Virus record (IMG/VR): IMGVR_UViG_3300037485_001022
Location: 1 to 53,120 of that record
Source: a virus
Reading direction: 5' to 3' (one strand)
Length of the DNA stretch: 53,120 nt
The stretch's first letter is position 1; each line of letters begins with the position of its first letter. The notes beneath the pieces are model-generated. The model was not told the origin of the DNA. It did no database searches and saw nothing but the letters and a program-made list of their open reading frames with translations. Below are positions 37,924 to 45,491 of this stretch, one piece after another. The position numbers were made by a program, and so were the translations under genes.

Positions 37924-38079
37924 ATGACGTTATTCCTAGCAATCTGGTTTACATTTGGTTTGTTTACTGTAGGACTGGCACTAAACCCCACAAAGAACAC
38001 GTTTGTAGAGTGTCTAGTGACTTTCCTATTTTGGCCTTTAATTTTGGGGGGATTTTTACAAGACCAATCTAACAAATAA
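37924..38079 (+). CDS. Membrane protein, 51 aa
   Basis: ATG at 37924 one base after the previous stop. Residues 1-20 (MTLFLAIWFTFGLFTVGLAL) and 30-45 (CLVTFLFWPLILGGFL) are hydrophobic, so two membrane passes are possible. Its 3' end overlaps the 51-bp element. Function unknown. Confidence 0.5.
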   Translation: MTLFLAIWFTFGLFTVGLALNPTKNTFVECLVTFLFWPLILGGFLQDQSNK

Positions 38080-38121
38080 AAGCGCAAGATCGACAATCGA
38101 AAATCGTTATCTTATGTAAGG
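38071..38121 (+). promoter_or_regulatory. 51-bp upstream element, copy B
   Basis: Starts AACAAATAAA like copy A at 27994 and is identical at 47 of 51 positions, including CGCAAGATCG and CGAAAATCGTTATCTTATG. The end lies 33 bases ahead of the UvsY-like gene. The first nine bases overlap the stop of the preceding membrane-protein gene, so the element's conservation is not explained by coding. Confidence 0.65.
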
Positions 38122-38154
38122 TATTCACTTACGACACGAAAAAGGTTATAAATT

Positions 38155-38697
38155 ATGTCACTTGTATCAACAATGCCCACCATTTCAGAAATTGAATCAC
38201 TAAACAAGTATACGGAAGTAGCTGATCCTGACTTTATGGCACTTGAGGCAGAGATTAAGCGGGACTTGCAGATTTCTGGCGATATTGTGAATCAGTGTAT
38301 TAAGTTGCCGGAAGTGTCCGCTAAGTATGCTGCACTTATCGCACGTCTTGAACATCTTGAACTACGTGCTGATGAACGGGCTAAGGCAATCCGCAGCAAG
38401 ATCGTTATTGCCTTTGAGGATAACCCCAAGGCGTTCCTAGAAAACTGCCGTCACCGTAATATGCAGATTGTTGAATCGGTTTACCGTTCACATCCGCAGT
38501 ACAAGGCAGCAATTAGGGATCAACTTGCTATTGCTGCTATGCGTAAGATGGTAGCACAAACCACATACGCTATTGACCAGAAACGGTCTATGCTAGAATC
38601 ACTTATGAAGGCGCGTATGTCTGGTGTGGCTGACTTTAACATTCCTAATGCACCTAATACTGAACACGCAAACAAGGTACAAGAAGATAAACTGTAA
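38155..38697 (+). CDS. UvsY-like helical protein (tentative)
   Basis: A 180-residue all-helical protein. The regular helices (DFMALEAEIKRDLQISGDIV, YAALIARLEHLELRADERAK) and the position just upstream of a gp32-like SSB and a RecA-type recombinase fit a UvsY-type recombination mediator, which loads the recombinase onto SSB-coated DNA. The sequence match is weak; it could be any helical bundle. It is the first gene after the 51-bp element. Confidence 0.4.
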   Translation: MSLVSTMPTISEIESLNKYTEVADPDFMALEAEIKRDLQISGDIVNQCIKLPEVSAKYAALIARLEHLELRADERAKAIRSKIVIAFEDNPKAFLENCRHRNMQIVESVYRSHPQYKAAIRDQLAIAAMRKMVAQTTYAIDQKRSMLESLMKARMSGVADFNIPNAPNTEHANKVQEDKL

Positions 38698-38706
38698 GGG
38701 ATAAAT

Positions 38707-38856
38707 ATGACTAAACTACAAAAAGCTAAAATCAAGTATGCAGACGCTGCTCTACGTTATAATGAAGCGACACAAGTTACTAAGGAGGCTGAACAGGAGC
38801 TAGACTCTGCAGCCGCCGATCTGTTTGCAATACTTGAATCTACCGACGAACTGTAA
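38707..38856 (+). CDS. Hypothetical 49-aa acidic coiled-coil protein
   Basis: Starts MTKLQKAKIKYADAALRYNE and is helical with heptads (EATQVTKEAEQELDSAAADL) and an acidic end. Follows the UvsY-like gene by nine bases. A short A-rich spacer with repeated ATAACAACTAAA separates it from the SSB gene. Confidence 0.55.
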   Translation: MTKLQKAKIKYADAALRYNEATQVTKEAEQELDSAAADLFAILESTDEL

Positions 38857-38907
38857 TCTCACATAACAACTAAAACATAACAACTAAACACTAAAGGCTA
38901 AACTATT

Positions 38908-39789
38908 ATGACTATCATGGAAAGAATGCGTGCATCAGCTAAGACACAGATGGAAGGTGGCGGTGGCAATCAGTTTAACAAGGCGTGGAAAGCTAAGAAG
39001 GGAACACCGAATCTAAAGATTGTACTGACACCACCTGACGGGCAGCGTACAAATATCCGCATTGTGCCGTATGTTGTAACGAATCCCCGTAATAATCCCG
39101 ATTGTGAAGAGATTGGTTCACAGTGGTACAAGCGGCGTTATTGGGCGCACCGTATCGGCCCTACTGGTCAGGAAGTCCGTGTTCCTTGTCTTATGCGTAA
39201 CTTTGGTAAGCCTTGCCCTGCTTGTAGCCTTGTCGCTAAACTGAAAGCGGAAGGTGTTGACAAGAAGGTTTATGAGAACCTCTGGGCTAGGGAGCGTGAG
39301 TTGTTTAATGTTTACGACCACAATGACAAGACACTCAAACTGATGGATGTCAGTACGCATCTGTTTGGTAAGAAGTTGCTCCAAGAGGCTAACGATCCAG
39401 AAAACATTAAGGAAGGGTCTGAGAACTTCGTCAACCCGTGTGCTGGTGGTGTGATGCTATCATGCCGGTTTGATGCAGGTACGTTTGCCAAGAGCGTGCA
39501 GCTTGGTTCAGTGAAGTTTGTTAAGGCTAATGCTATTCCTAAAGAAATTATGGATAAGGCGGAAGACCTTGACGCTATCCTTATTGAACTTAGTGCGGAA
39601 GAGATTGAGCGCATTATGGATGGGGCTATCACCACAAAGGCAGAGGATACAGTGTCACCTGACTTTGATGCACCACCTGTAACTGCAACGACACCTCCTG
39701 CTAAGACGGCAGTTGTGCCAAAGGCAACACCATCCGTTGAACCAGAGGGTGCAGTTGCAAATGCCCATGCTGATGACCTAGACTTCTAA
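38908..39789 (+). CDS. gp32-like single-stranded DNA-binding protein
   Basis: A 293-residue protein with the layout of T4 gp32: a basic N-terminus (QFNKAWKAKKG), a core with IRIVPYV, YWAHRIGPTG, CLMRNFGKPCPACSLVAKLK (cysteines likely to bind zinc) and DVSTHLFG, and a long Pro/Ala-rich linker ending in an acidic tip (HADDLDF), the typical site of partner docking. It coats single strands and interacts with polymerase and recombination proteins. A strong hairpin follows its stop. Confidence 0.75.
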   Translation: MTIMERMRASAKTQMEGGGGNQFNKAWKAKKGTPNLKIVLTPPDGQRTNIRIVPYVVTNPRNNPDCEEIGSQWYKRRYWAHRIGPTGQEVRVPCLMRNFGKPCPACSLVAKLKAEGVDKKVYENLWARERELFNVYDHNDKTLKLMDVSTHLFGKKLLQEANDPENIKEGSENFVNPCAGGVMLSCRFDAGTFAKSVQLGSVKFVKANAIPKEIMDKAEDLDAILIELSAEEIERIMDGAITTKAEDTVSPDFDAPPVTATTPPAKTAVVPKATPSVEPEGAVANAHADDLDF

Positions 39790-39796
39790 CATCTCC

Positions 39797-39846
39797 GGTG
39801 CAACCGTATGGTTCCTCCCCCACCTCCTTCCCCATACGGTTGCACC
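39797..39846 (+). other. Perfect 15-bp hairpin with 16S anti-SD sequence in its loop
   Basis: GGTGCAACCGTATGG (39797-39811) pairs without error with CCATACGGTTGCACC (39832-39846). The 20-nt loop contains CACCTCCTT at 39821-39829, identical to the conserved tail of 16S rRNA that binds Shine-Dalgarno sites. There is no U-run after it (CTCTTACTCTTG), so it is not a standard terminator. As RNA it could titrate ribosome binding sites or stabilise the SSB message. The other strand would display GGAGG. Confidence 0.7.
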
Positions 39847-39868
39847 CTCTTACTCTTGAAAGATTTTA

Positions 39869-40096
39869 ATGACTAAAAACACTAAGACTGGTTGGGTTTC
39901 AGGTTGGCATCGTCTAAGTTCTACGAATAAGCGTGTACGTTGTATTAAGTTTTATGGTGCGGATAAGCAGTTAGAAATTGCTATCTACCGTAATACCGAT
40001 ATGGATGTTACCGTATGCGTCTATCATGGGCAGACATTGTTTAGCCTTAATATGTCGGTAGACGATATGTTTAACCTTGTATGCGTAGGGAGTTAA
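39869..40096 (+). CDS. Hypothetical 75-aa basic beta-rich protein
   Basis: Starts MTKNTKTGWVSGWHRLSSTN with TTGAAAGA ahead. Strongly basic first half and beta strands (LEIAIYRNTD, VTVCVYHGQTLFSL). Shares its last base with the next start. Function unknown. Confidence 0.55.
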   Translation: MTKNTKTGWVSGWHRLSSTNKRVRCIKFYGADKQLEIAIYRNTDMDVTVCVYHGQTLFSLNMSVDDMFNLVCVGS

Positions 40097-41292
40097 TGAG
40101 TACACTTAATACACAAGTAACAGCCGCTTATATGAAGTGTGGTAGTATCCGCAAGGTTGCTAAGCAGTTTGGTCTTAGTCGGTTTGCGGTAGACCGTATT
40201 GTTAGTTGCCGTGACACCTTTGTGGATATTCCTGTAACGGGTAAGACAACACCTGTAACGACTTCACCTATTATTCCTGTCACTGGTAACTACCGTAGGC
40301 AGTACGAAGCGGAAAAGGAACTGCGAACTGGTATTCAGGCAGCGTTTGAAGAGTACAAGGCTAACCATGAGTTCATTTCAGTACTTGAAACCCAGTTTAC
40401 TGCCCCTTCTATTATTGAACCAACAACTGCACACTCCAAGTCTGAATCACTGGCTGCAATGTTCTATGCAGACTGGCACGCATACGAGCAGGTACGTCCG
40501 CAGGAAGTCAATGGTCTCAATGCCTACAATCCTGTTATTTGCCGTGACAGTATAGAAACTGCTACTAAGGCATTTGTTAAGTTGACTAATGAGAGGCGCA
40601 CACTTACTACAATTAATGTAGCAATGGTGAACTTCTTAGGCGACCTAATGAGTGGGCATCTATGGCCTGATCAGATTGAAGGTAATGCAGGTTCCCCCCT
40701 AGAAGAAGCCTTGTTTGTTACTGACTTGATTATCTCTAGTCTTGACTACATTCTGAAATACGGTGAGTTTAGTAAGGTTTATGTCAATTCAGTAGACGGT
40801 AATCATAGCCGTATTACAGGTAAAGAAAAGCGGAAATCTAACCGTGCTAAGCATAGTCTTGAATGGCTGATTTTCAAGTATGTAGAACGGTACTATAAAC
40901 ACCTTGGGGAAACACGGCTAGTCTTTAACATCTCCGAAAGTATCCATAGCTACATTGACCTTGCGTTTGGCATGGATAAGAGGCATCCTAATGGCCTTAC
41001 ATGGCGGTTGACGCATGGTGATGAAGGTATCAGGTACAAAGGCGGTGTAGGGGGTATTGCGGTTCCTGCTAATCGGCAAATCAAAATCTGGAATGAAGCT
41101 AGACATGCCGATATGACCGCGTTTGGGCACTTGCATACATCCGAGTACCTAAAGCGTTATCTGGCAGTTGGTTCTACACTAGGTATGAGTCCTAACGGGC
41201 TTAACCATGAGTTTGAACCACCACAACAGGCAATGCTTACGGTTGAGAAAACTAAGGGCATTACAGCGTATTACCCTATCTTTGTGCGATAA
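40096..41292 (+). CDS. Calcineurin-like metallophosphoesterase with N-terminal HTH
   Basis: A 398-residue protein. Residues 16-36 (GSIRKVAKQFGLSRFAVDRI) form a helix-turn-helix like those of Hin-type regulators. The core carries the metal-binding steps of calcineurin-like enzymes: FYADWHAYE (D, H), NFLGDLMSG (GD), SVDGNHSR (GNH), THGDEG and GHLHTSEY (GHxH). It probably cleaves phosphodiesters, most likely DNA. Similar proteins are frequent in phages but without a firm role. A recruiting role for the HTH is inference. It overlaps the previous gene by one base. Confidence 0.75.
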   Translation: MSTLNTQVTAAYMKCGSIRKVAKQFGLSRFAVDRIVSCRDTFVDIPVTGKTTPVTTSPIIPVTGNYRRQYEAEKELRTGIQAAFEEYKANHEFISVLETQFTAPSIIEPTTAHSKSESLAAMFYADWHAYEQVRPQEVNGLNAYNPVICRDSIETATKAFVKLTNERRTLTTINVAMVNFLGDLMSGHLWPDQIEGNAGSPLEEALFVTDLIISSLDYILKYGEFSKVYVNSVDGNHSRITGKEKRKSNRAKHSLEWLIFKYVERYYKHLGETRLVFNISESIHSYIDLAFGMDKRHPNGLTWRLTHGDEGIRYKGGVGGIAVPANRQIKIWNEARHADMTAFGHLHTSEYLKRYLAVGSTLGMSPNGLNHEFEPPQQAMLTVEKTKGITAYYPIFVR

Positions 41293-41309
41293 TAGTGAGG
41301 GGATAGATT

Positions 41310-41375
41310 GGGGCTGGTATTCCCTTTGCTGATACAGGTTGCCTAGCTGTTCTAAGGTAGGCGCAGCCCCTTTTA
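41310..41375 (+). terminator. Structured RNA/terminator with three-way junction
   Basis: GGGGCTG (41310-41316) pairs with CAGCCCC (41364-41370), followed directly by TTTTATTATT as in a rho-independent terminator. Inside are two arms: GTAT/ATAC (41317-41320 with 41332-41335) and GCCTA/TAGGC (41341-41345 with 41358-41362). The branched stem is unusual for a plain terminator; it may be a small RNA with its own terminator. It ends the metallophosphoesterase unit, ahead of the tRNA. Confidence 0.55.
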
Positions 41376-41380
41376 TTATT

Positions 41381-41452
41381 GCGGGATATTGTAATGGCAG
41401 CATGACTGGCTTATAACCAGAGTCAGTGAAGGTTCAATTCCTTCCCCCCGCA
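41381..41452 (+). tRNA. tRNA-like gene with UAU anticodon (Ile, AUA), atypical acceptor stem
   Basis: Acceptor GCGGG pairs with CCCGC, but the last two pairs (A6, U7) face C and are mismatched. The D-arm is short (TGT/GCA). The anticodon stem CTGG/CCAG carries loop CTTATAA, giving UAU. The T-arm GAAGG/CCTTC with TTCAATT is perfect. No CCA is encoded (discriminator A then TAA). It reads as an Ile tRNA for AUA, possibly degenerating or unusual. Confidence 0.55.
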
Positions 41453-41501
41453 TAATCCATGTTTCGGTTAAGATTAGTAATGATAACATGTAGGAGATAG
41501 T

Positions 41502-41825
41502 ATGAGACAAGTAAGAATGTCGGTGTTTGAAACCAATAGCAGTTCTACACATAGTTTGACTATTGTAACCGCAGAAGAGTACGCTAAGTTTAAGGCAGGT
41601 ACGTTAGCATACAATCGGGGTAGTAAAGAACTTGTAGAACTTACTAAACCTGCTACTGTAGTTGAGGATGCGGATGCGGATGACGATGATGATGACGATG
41701 ATGAAGTCCAATCGTATAAACAGTATAATAACGGGGATGATTGCCTAGAAACCTTTGAACAGTCATTCACTACACCTTCCGGTGATAAGATGGTCGCATT
41801 TGGCAAGTACGGAAACGATTGGTAA
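41502..41825 (+). CDS. FETNSSSTHS-family protein with Asp tract
   Basis: A 107-residue protein starting MRQVRMSVFETNSSSTHSLT, a start I recognise from phage hypothetical proteins (FETNSSSSHS). A run of about ten Asp residues sits mid-protein (EDADADDDDDDDD). No known function. It partly precedes the radical SAM gene and ends five bases before its ATG. Confidence 0.65.
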   Translation: MRQVRMSVFETNSSSTHSLTIVTAEEYAKFKAGTLAYNRGSKELVELTKPATVVEDADADDDDDDDDEVQSYKQYNNGDDCLETFEQSFTTPSGDKMVAFGKYGNDW

Positions 41826-41830
41826 TAATT

Positions 41831-42715
41831 ATGAAACTACTTAGTTCCTATCAGAATGGAAATTACACAGTCTCTATCTATGATGATGGGACTAAGGTAC
41901 GTGAGGGGGATGTGGAGGTGTTCAAACCCGCATTCCCTGAATGTATAGACATGAAGATTACAAACTACTGTGATCTTGGGTGTCCGTACTGCCATGAGGA
42001 CTCTACCATTAAAGGTAAACATGCGGTACTAGATACTGATGTTGTTACGTTCTTGAATAGTCTTGCTCCTTATACCGAGTTGGCTATTGGGGGTGGTAAT
42101 CCTTTATCACACCCTGATTTACGCGACCTACTTGAACTGTGTAAGTCACGTAGCATTATCTGTAATCTAACCGTAAACCAACATCACTTTGAATTGTATC
42201 GTCTATATCTACATGACCTTACTCATCAGAAGTTGATTTACGGACTAGGCATATCTGTTACCGTCCCAACAGATGCGTTTCTTGCGAAAATTAAGCATTT
42301 CCCTAATGCAGTTATTCACACGATTGCCGGTATCACGCCTACTATTGACTATGAACGTCTGATGGGGCATGGCCTTAAAGTATTGGTGCTAGGGTATAAG
42401 CAATTCCGGCGTGGAGAGGTTTACTATACTGACCACAGTATTGATGCAAACATTGGCATCCTAAAGCAAGAACTGATGACACTTGCTAAGGGGTTCCGTG
42501 TTATTAGCTTTGATAACCTAGCCCTAAAGCAACTAGACGTACAGGGTATGCTACCTAAAGCAGTATGGAATGAGTTTTACATGGGTGATGATGGCGGGTT
42601 TACCATGTATATTGACTTGGTAGAACGTAAGTTTGCACGTAACTCAACTTCTACTACACGCCATGAGTTGTTATCCGACATCCGCGATATGTTTGCAGTA
42701 GTTAATAAGGAATAA
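41831..42715 (+). CDS. Radical SAM enzyme
   Basis: A 294-residue protein with the cluster motif CDLGCPYC (Cys47, Cys51, Cys54; CxxxCxxC) that binds a 4Fe-4S cluster and SAM. IGGGNPLSHPDLRDLLELC is the glycine-rich SAM-binding segment. ITNYCDLGCPYCHEDST is a form seen in several phages and bacteria. The substrate is unknown; possible targets include a nucleotide, tRNA or protein. An in-frame TTG at 41819 is possible, but ATG at 41831 is more likely. It lies two bases... one base ahead of the UvsX-like gene. Confidence 0.8.
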   Translation: MKLLSSYQNGNYTVSIYDDGTKVREGDVEVFKPAFPECIDMKITNYCDLGCPYCHEDSTIKGKHAVLDTDVVTFLNSLAPYTELAIGGGNPLSHPDLRDLLELCKSRSIICNLTVNQHHFELYRLYLHDLTHQKLIYGLGISVTVPTDAFLAKIKHFPNAVIHTIAGITPTIDYERLMGHGLKVLVLGYKQFRRGEVYYTDHSIDANIGILKQELMTLAKGFRVISFDNLALKQLDVQGMLPKAVWNEFYMGDDGGFTMYIDLVERKFARNSTSTTRHELLSDIRDMFAVVNKE

Positions 42716-42716
42716 T

Positions 42717-43727
42717 ATGGATTTGATACCTTCTGGCATTACATTAATTAATCTAGCATGTACTGGCAATCCTGATGGGTTTGTGGAAGAGGGTATGCTT
42801 ACCCGTGTTGTAGGCGATTCTGATACGGGTAAGTCGTTTCTAGGGCGTACCATACTGGCAGAGTGCTTCTATAAGTATGGTGATGCTAAGTTCTACATCC
42901 ATGACGATATTGAACACGGTATCTTCTATGATGACGTTAAGATGTTTGGTAAAGAGTTTGCTGAGAAGGCACTAGAACCACCATTTGACTATTCTAATGG
43001 CAAGTCTACTGAACAGTTCTTCCGGCATTTCAATAACTGTGTGGTTAAATCACGGAAAGAAAAGCGTCCGTTTATCTATGTAGTAGACAGCTTTACTGGA
43101 CTACGGCCTGAAAGTGATCTTGCTTTCATTAAGTCTATCGTAGATGATAAAGATAAGAAGTCTATGGGTATGGCGTCTGCTAAGGCAAGCAGTTTGCTTA
43201 TGCAGTCTATTGTAGACGGATTGGCTGAGACTAATAGTAACCTGTTCCTTATTCAGCAGACACGGGATAACATTGATCCTATGTCGTTTGAGAAGAAAAC
43301 TGTATCTGGTGGTTCTGCAGTACGGTTCCAGAGTTCGCTTGAGGTATGGTTATCGTCTGGTGGTCAAATCAAGGTAGATAAAGACCTGCATCCGGTAGGT
43401 GTACAGGTTAAGTTCCTGCAACGGCGTTCACGGTTGGTAGGTGCGCGGTGTACTGTTACGTTCCCAATCAACTATATCTATGGCATTGACAACACACAGG
43501 CTAATATTGACTTCCTGCTAGAACAAGGTGTGATTAAGACGGAAGGGCATAGTCTAGTTTATGAGCCTTGGGGCATTAAGGTTGCTACCCGTAAGTTTGC
43601 TGCTGAAATTGAAAAGCAAGGTAAGCAGAAAGACCTTGCACAATTAGTTGCTACTACATGGGGCGAAATTGAAACATCTATTGTAGACAAGGTTTTACAG
43701 GGTCGGAGTCCTAAGTACGGGGGTTGA
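42717..43727 (+). CDS. uvsX: UvsX/RecA-like recombinase
   Basis: A 336-residue recombinase core. Walker A is GDSDTGKS (33-40) and Walker B is FIYVVDSFTGL. KSMGMASAKASSLLMQSIVD and SGGSAVRFQSSLEVWL fit loop L1/L2-region helices of UvsX/RecA-type proteins, and the layout matches phage recombinases more than bacterial RecA. It forms filaments on single-stranded DNA and drives strand exchange, aided by UvsY-like and SSB proteins upstream. It starts one base after the radical SAM gene. Confidence 0.75.
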   Translation: MDLIPSGITLINLACTGNPDGFVEEGMLTRVVGDSDTGKSFLGRTILAECFYKYGDAKFYIHDDIEHGIFYDDVKMFGKEFAEKALEPPFDYSNGKSTEQFFRHFNNCVVKSRKEKRPFIYVVDSFTGLRPESDLAFIKSIVDDKDKKSMGMASAKASSLLMQSIVDGLAETNSNLFLIQQTRDNIDPMSFEKKTVSGGSAVRFQSSLEVWLSSGGQIKVDKDLHPVGVQVKFLQRRSRLVGARCTVTFPINYIYGIDNTQANIDFLLEQGVIKTEGHSLVYEPWGIKVATRKFAAEIEKQGKQKDLAQLVATTWGEIETSIVDKVLQGRSPKYGG

Positions 43728-43728
43728 T

Positions 43729-43884
43729 ATGTTTCGTCTTTTGTTATGGCCGATTATGGCTCTGCTAGAACTTGTACTCTATGTACTTGCTTGTATTTTC
43801 ATCTTTATTTCACCAAGTATAACGGAGTTCATTATTAACCTAGCAGCTAAACTTCCTGATCCTACATGGTATAGTAGAAAGTAA
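43729..43884 (+). CDS. Membrane protein, 51 aa
   Basis: Starts MFRLLLWPIMALLELVLYVL one base after the recombinase stop, with a long hydrophobic segment (residues 3-28, ending ACIFIFI) and a C-terminal amphipathic helix (TEFIINLAAKL). Predicted to insert in the inner membrane. Function unknown. Confidence 0.5.
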   Translation: MFRLLLWPIMALLELVLYVLACIFIFISPSITEFIINLAAKLPDPTWYSRK

Positions 43885-43887
43885 CTC

Positions 43888-44250
43888 ATGCTAGATATAG
43901 AACTACCAGAGGAAGAAGAAACTGAAACTGTACTAGATCGCGGACGGCAAGGTATAGCATTTGACTATATTGGTGCCGTCCCGCTTATTGAGTATGATGC
44001 TTGTAGACAAGGTATAGCAGAAATGAAGCAAAGGTTTCTGCGTAAGGGTGTATGTCCACATGACACTAAACCTTGTAAACATGCTAATAATTGTGCGTTA
44101 CTGAAAGCGGAAACCTGTTTTAACTTTAAGGCATTGCGTAAACGGTCTAATTCTAACATGCTATGTGAGTTTTGTCTTAAATTGCCTGTAGACGTTAAGT
44201 GTGCTGACTGCCCTAACTTCCGGTGTATGGTAGCTTATAAAGGACGCTAA
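43888..44250 (+). CDS. Cys-rich protein, multiple zinc-like sites
   Basis: A 120-residue protein with an acidic start (LPEEEETETVLDRG) and at least ten cysteines in three groups: GVCPHDTKPCKHANNC, ETCFNFK, LCEFCLKLPVDVKCADC and FRC. The spacing suggests two or three zinc-binding modules. It ends sharing one base with the methyltransferase start. Its function is unknown; it may serve the methyltransferase. Confidence 0.55.
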   Translation: MLDIELPEEEETETVLDRGRQGIAFDYIGAVPLIEYDACRQGIAEMKQRFLRKGVCPHDTKPCKHANNCALLKAETCFNFKALRKRSNSNMLCEFCLKLPVDVKCADCPNFRCMVAYKGR

Positions 44251-45011
44251 TGACCCCGACTTGGCAAAGTGAAGATGGCAATATCAAACTATATAACTGT
44301 AGTTGCTTTGACTATGGTAAGTTTGATTGTGACGTAGTAATAAGCGACCCACCATTCAGTAGCCGTACTCATGATGGGCATGATGAAGGTGCTAGACCGG
44401 GTTATGATGAAACATACCGTAACGTACTAAGTTATACTGCATGGGGTAAACCGGAAGTCAATGCCCTATGTAAACTGCTGCCGCCTAAAGGTTGGGTATG
44501 TATCCTAACCGATCATACATTGGCTAGAGAGTGGGAAGCAGAATTACAAGCAATCAAACGGTATGTATTTGCACCTTTACCCTGTGTTATGAAGGGGCGT
44601 TCAGTAAGGCTATGTGGTGATGGCCCTAGTAGTTGGACAGACTGGCTAATAGTAAGCCGGACGGCTAAAGAACATAAATGGGGTACACTACCGGGCAGTT
44701 ATGAAGGTAAACCATCCGAAATAGTACATGGTGGTGGTAAGCCTGTTGGGATGATGTGCAATATAGTTACTGATTATAGTAACGAAGGCGATATCGTTTT
44801 AGACTTCTGCATGGGCGGCGGCACCACAGGGATTGCCTGCCTAGCCAATAACCGTAAGTTCATAGGCATTGAGCAGGATTCTGTTACATTTGAAAAAGCT
44901 AAGAAACGTATAATTACTGAACTATCACAACAAAGGTTGCCTATCTATGTTTCAAACAATCGTAATAGACCCACCGTGGAAAGTCAAAGCGGGGCCAGCC
45001 TCTTTACATAA
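44250..45011 (+). CDS. DNA adenine-type methyltransferase (DPPF)
   Basis: A 253-residue enzyme with the catalytic motif DPPF (33-36) near the start and the SAM motif VLDFCMGGGTTG at about residue 187, again the beta-class order. DPPF points to N6-adenine. The gene overlaps the next methyltransferase by 65 bases in another frame. The target site is unknown, and no restriction partner is seen. Confidence 0.75.
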   Translation: MTPTWQSEDGNIKLYNCSCFDYGKFDCDVVISDPPFSSRTHDGHDEGARPGYDETYRNVLSYTAWGKPEVNALCKLLPPKGWVCILTDHTLAREWEAELQAIKRYVFAPLPCVMKGRSVRLCGDGPSSWTDWLIVSRTAKEHKWGTLPGSYEGKPSEIVHGGGKPVGMMCNIVTDYSNEGDIVLDFCMGGGTTGIACLANNRKFIGIEQDSVTFEKAKKRIITELSQQRLPIYVSNNRNRPTVESQSGASLFT

Positions 45012-45489
45012 ACCTAATCAACCGTCCCGTGATTTAGTATATCCTACAATGTCGCTAGACGAGATTAGCAAGTTACAGTTACCTTCTGCGGATAACAGCC
45101 ACATTTACCTATGGACTATTAACAAGTACCTAGAGGATAGTTTCGGTATCATGCGCGGTTGGGGATTTACACCATCTACTACCTTAGTATGGGCAAAGAG
45201 TCCTATTGGTAGGGGTTTAGGTGGGGCATACGGTATATGTACAGAATACCTAATCTTTGGACGTAAGGGCACACTAAAGGCTAAGACAAGATCATTTAGG
45301 AATTGGTGGAATATTCCTCGTAAGGGTGGGCACTCTGTTAAGCCTGAATTTTTCTATGACTTGGTAGAAAGTATTAGTCCTCCTGCCTATTTGGAAGTAT
45401 TTGCACGTAAAGGCAGACTAGGGTGGACAAGCGTAGGAAATGAGTTGACAGGTAATGACATCAACACTGATTTAGCAAAGTTGAGGTAA
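44947..45489 (+). CDS. MT-A70-type adenine methyltransferase (DPPW)
   Basis: A 180-residue protein of the MT-A70 family: DPPW at residues 8-11, LQLPSADNSHIYLWTIN, WGFTPSTTLVWAKSPIG and the C-terminal FARKGRLGWTSVGNE typical of the fold. It methylates adenine N6 in DNA or RNA. It begins 65 bases inside the preceding methyltransferase gene, so the two are probably translationally coupled. ATG at 44947 has AAAGGTTG ahead. Confidence 0.85.
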   Translation: MFQTIVIDPPWKVKAGPASLHKPNQPSRDLVYPTMSLDEISKLQLPSADNSHIYLWTINKYLEDSFGIMRGWGFTPSTTLVWAKSPIGRGLGGAYGICTEYLIFGRKGTLKAKTRSFRNWWNIPRKGGHSVKPEFFYDLVESISPPAYLEVFARKGRLGWTSVGNELTGNDINTDLAKLR

Positions 45490-45491
45490 AT

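Noticed and set aside
39797-39846. Standard rho-independent terminator after SSB
   Set aside because: The stem is strong but no U-run follows on either strand; listed as a hairpin of other function.
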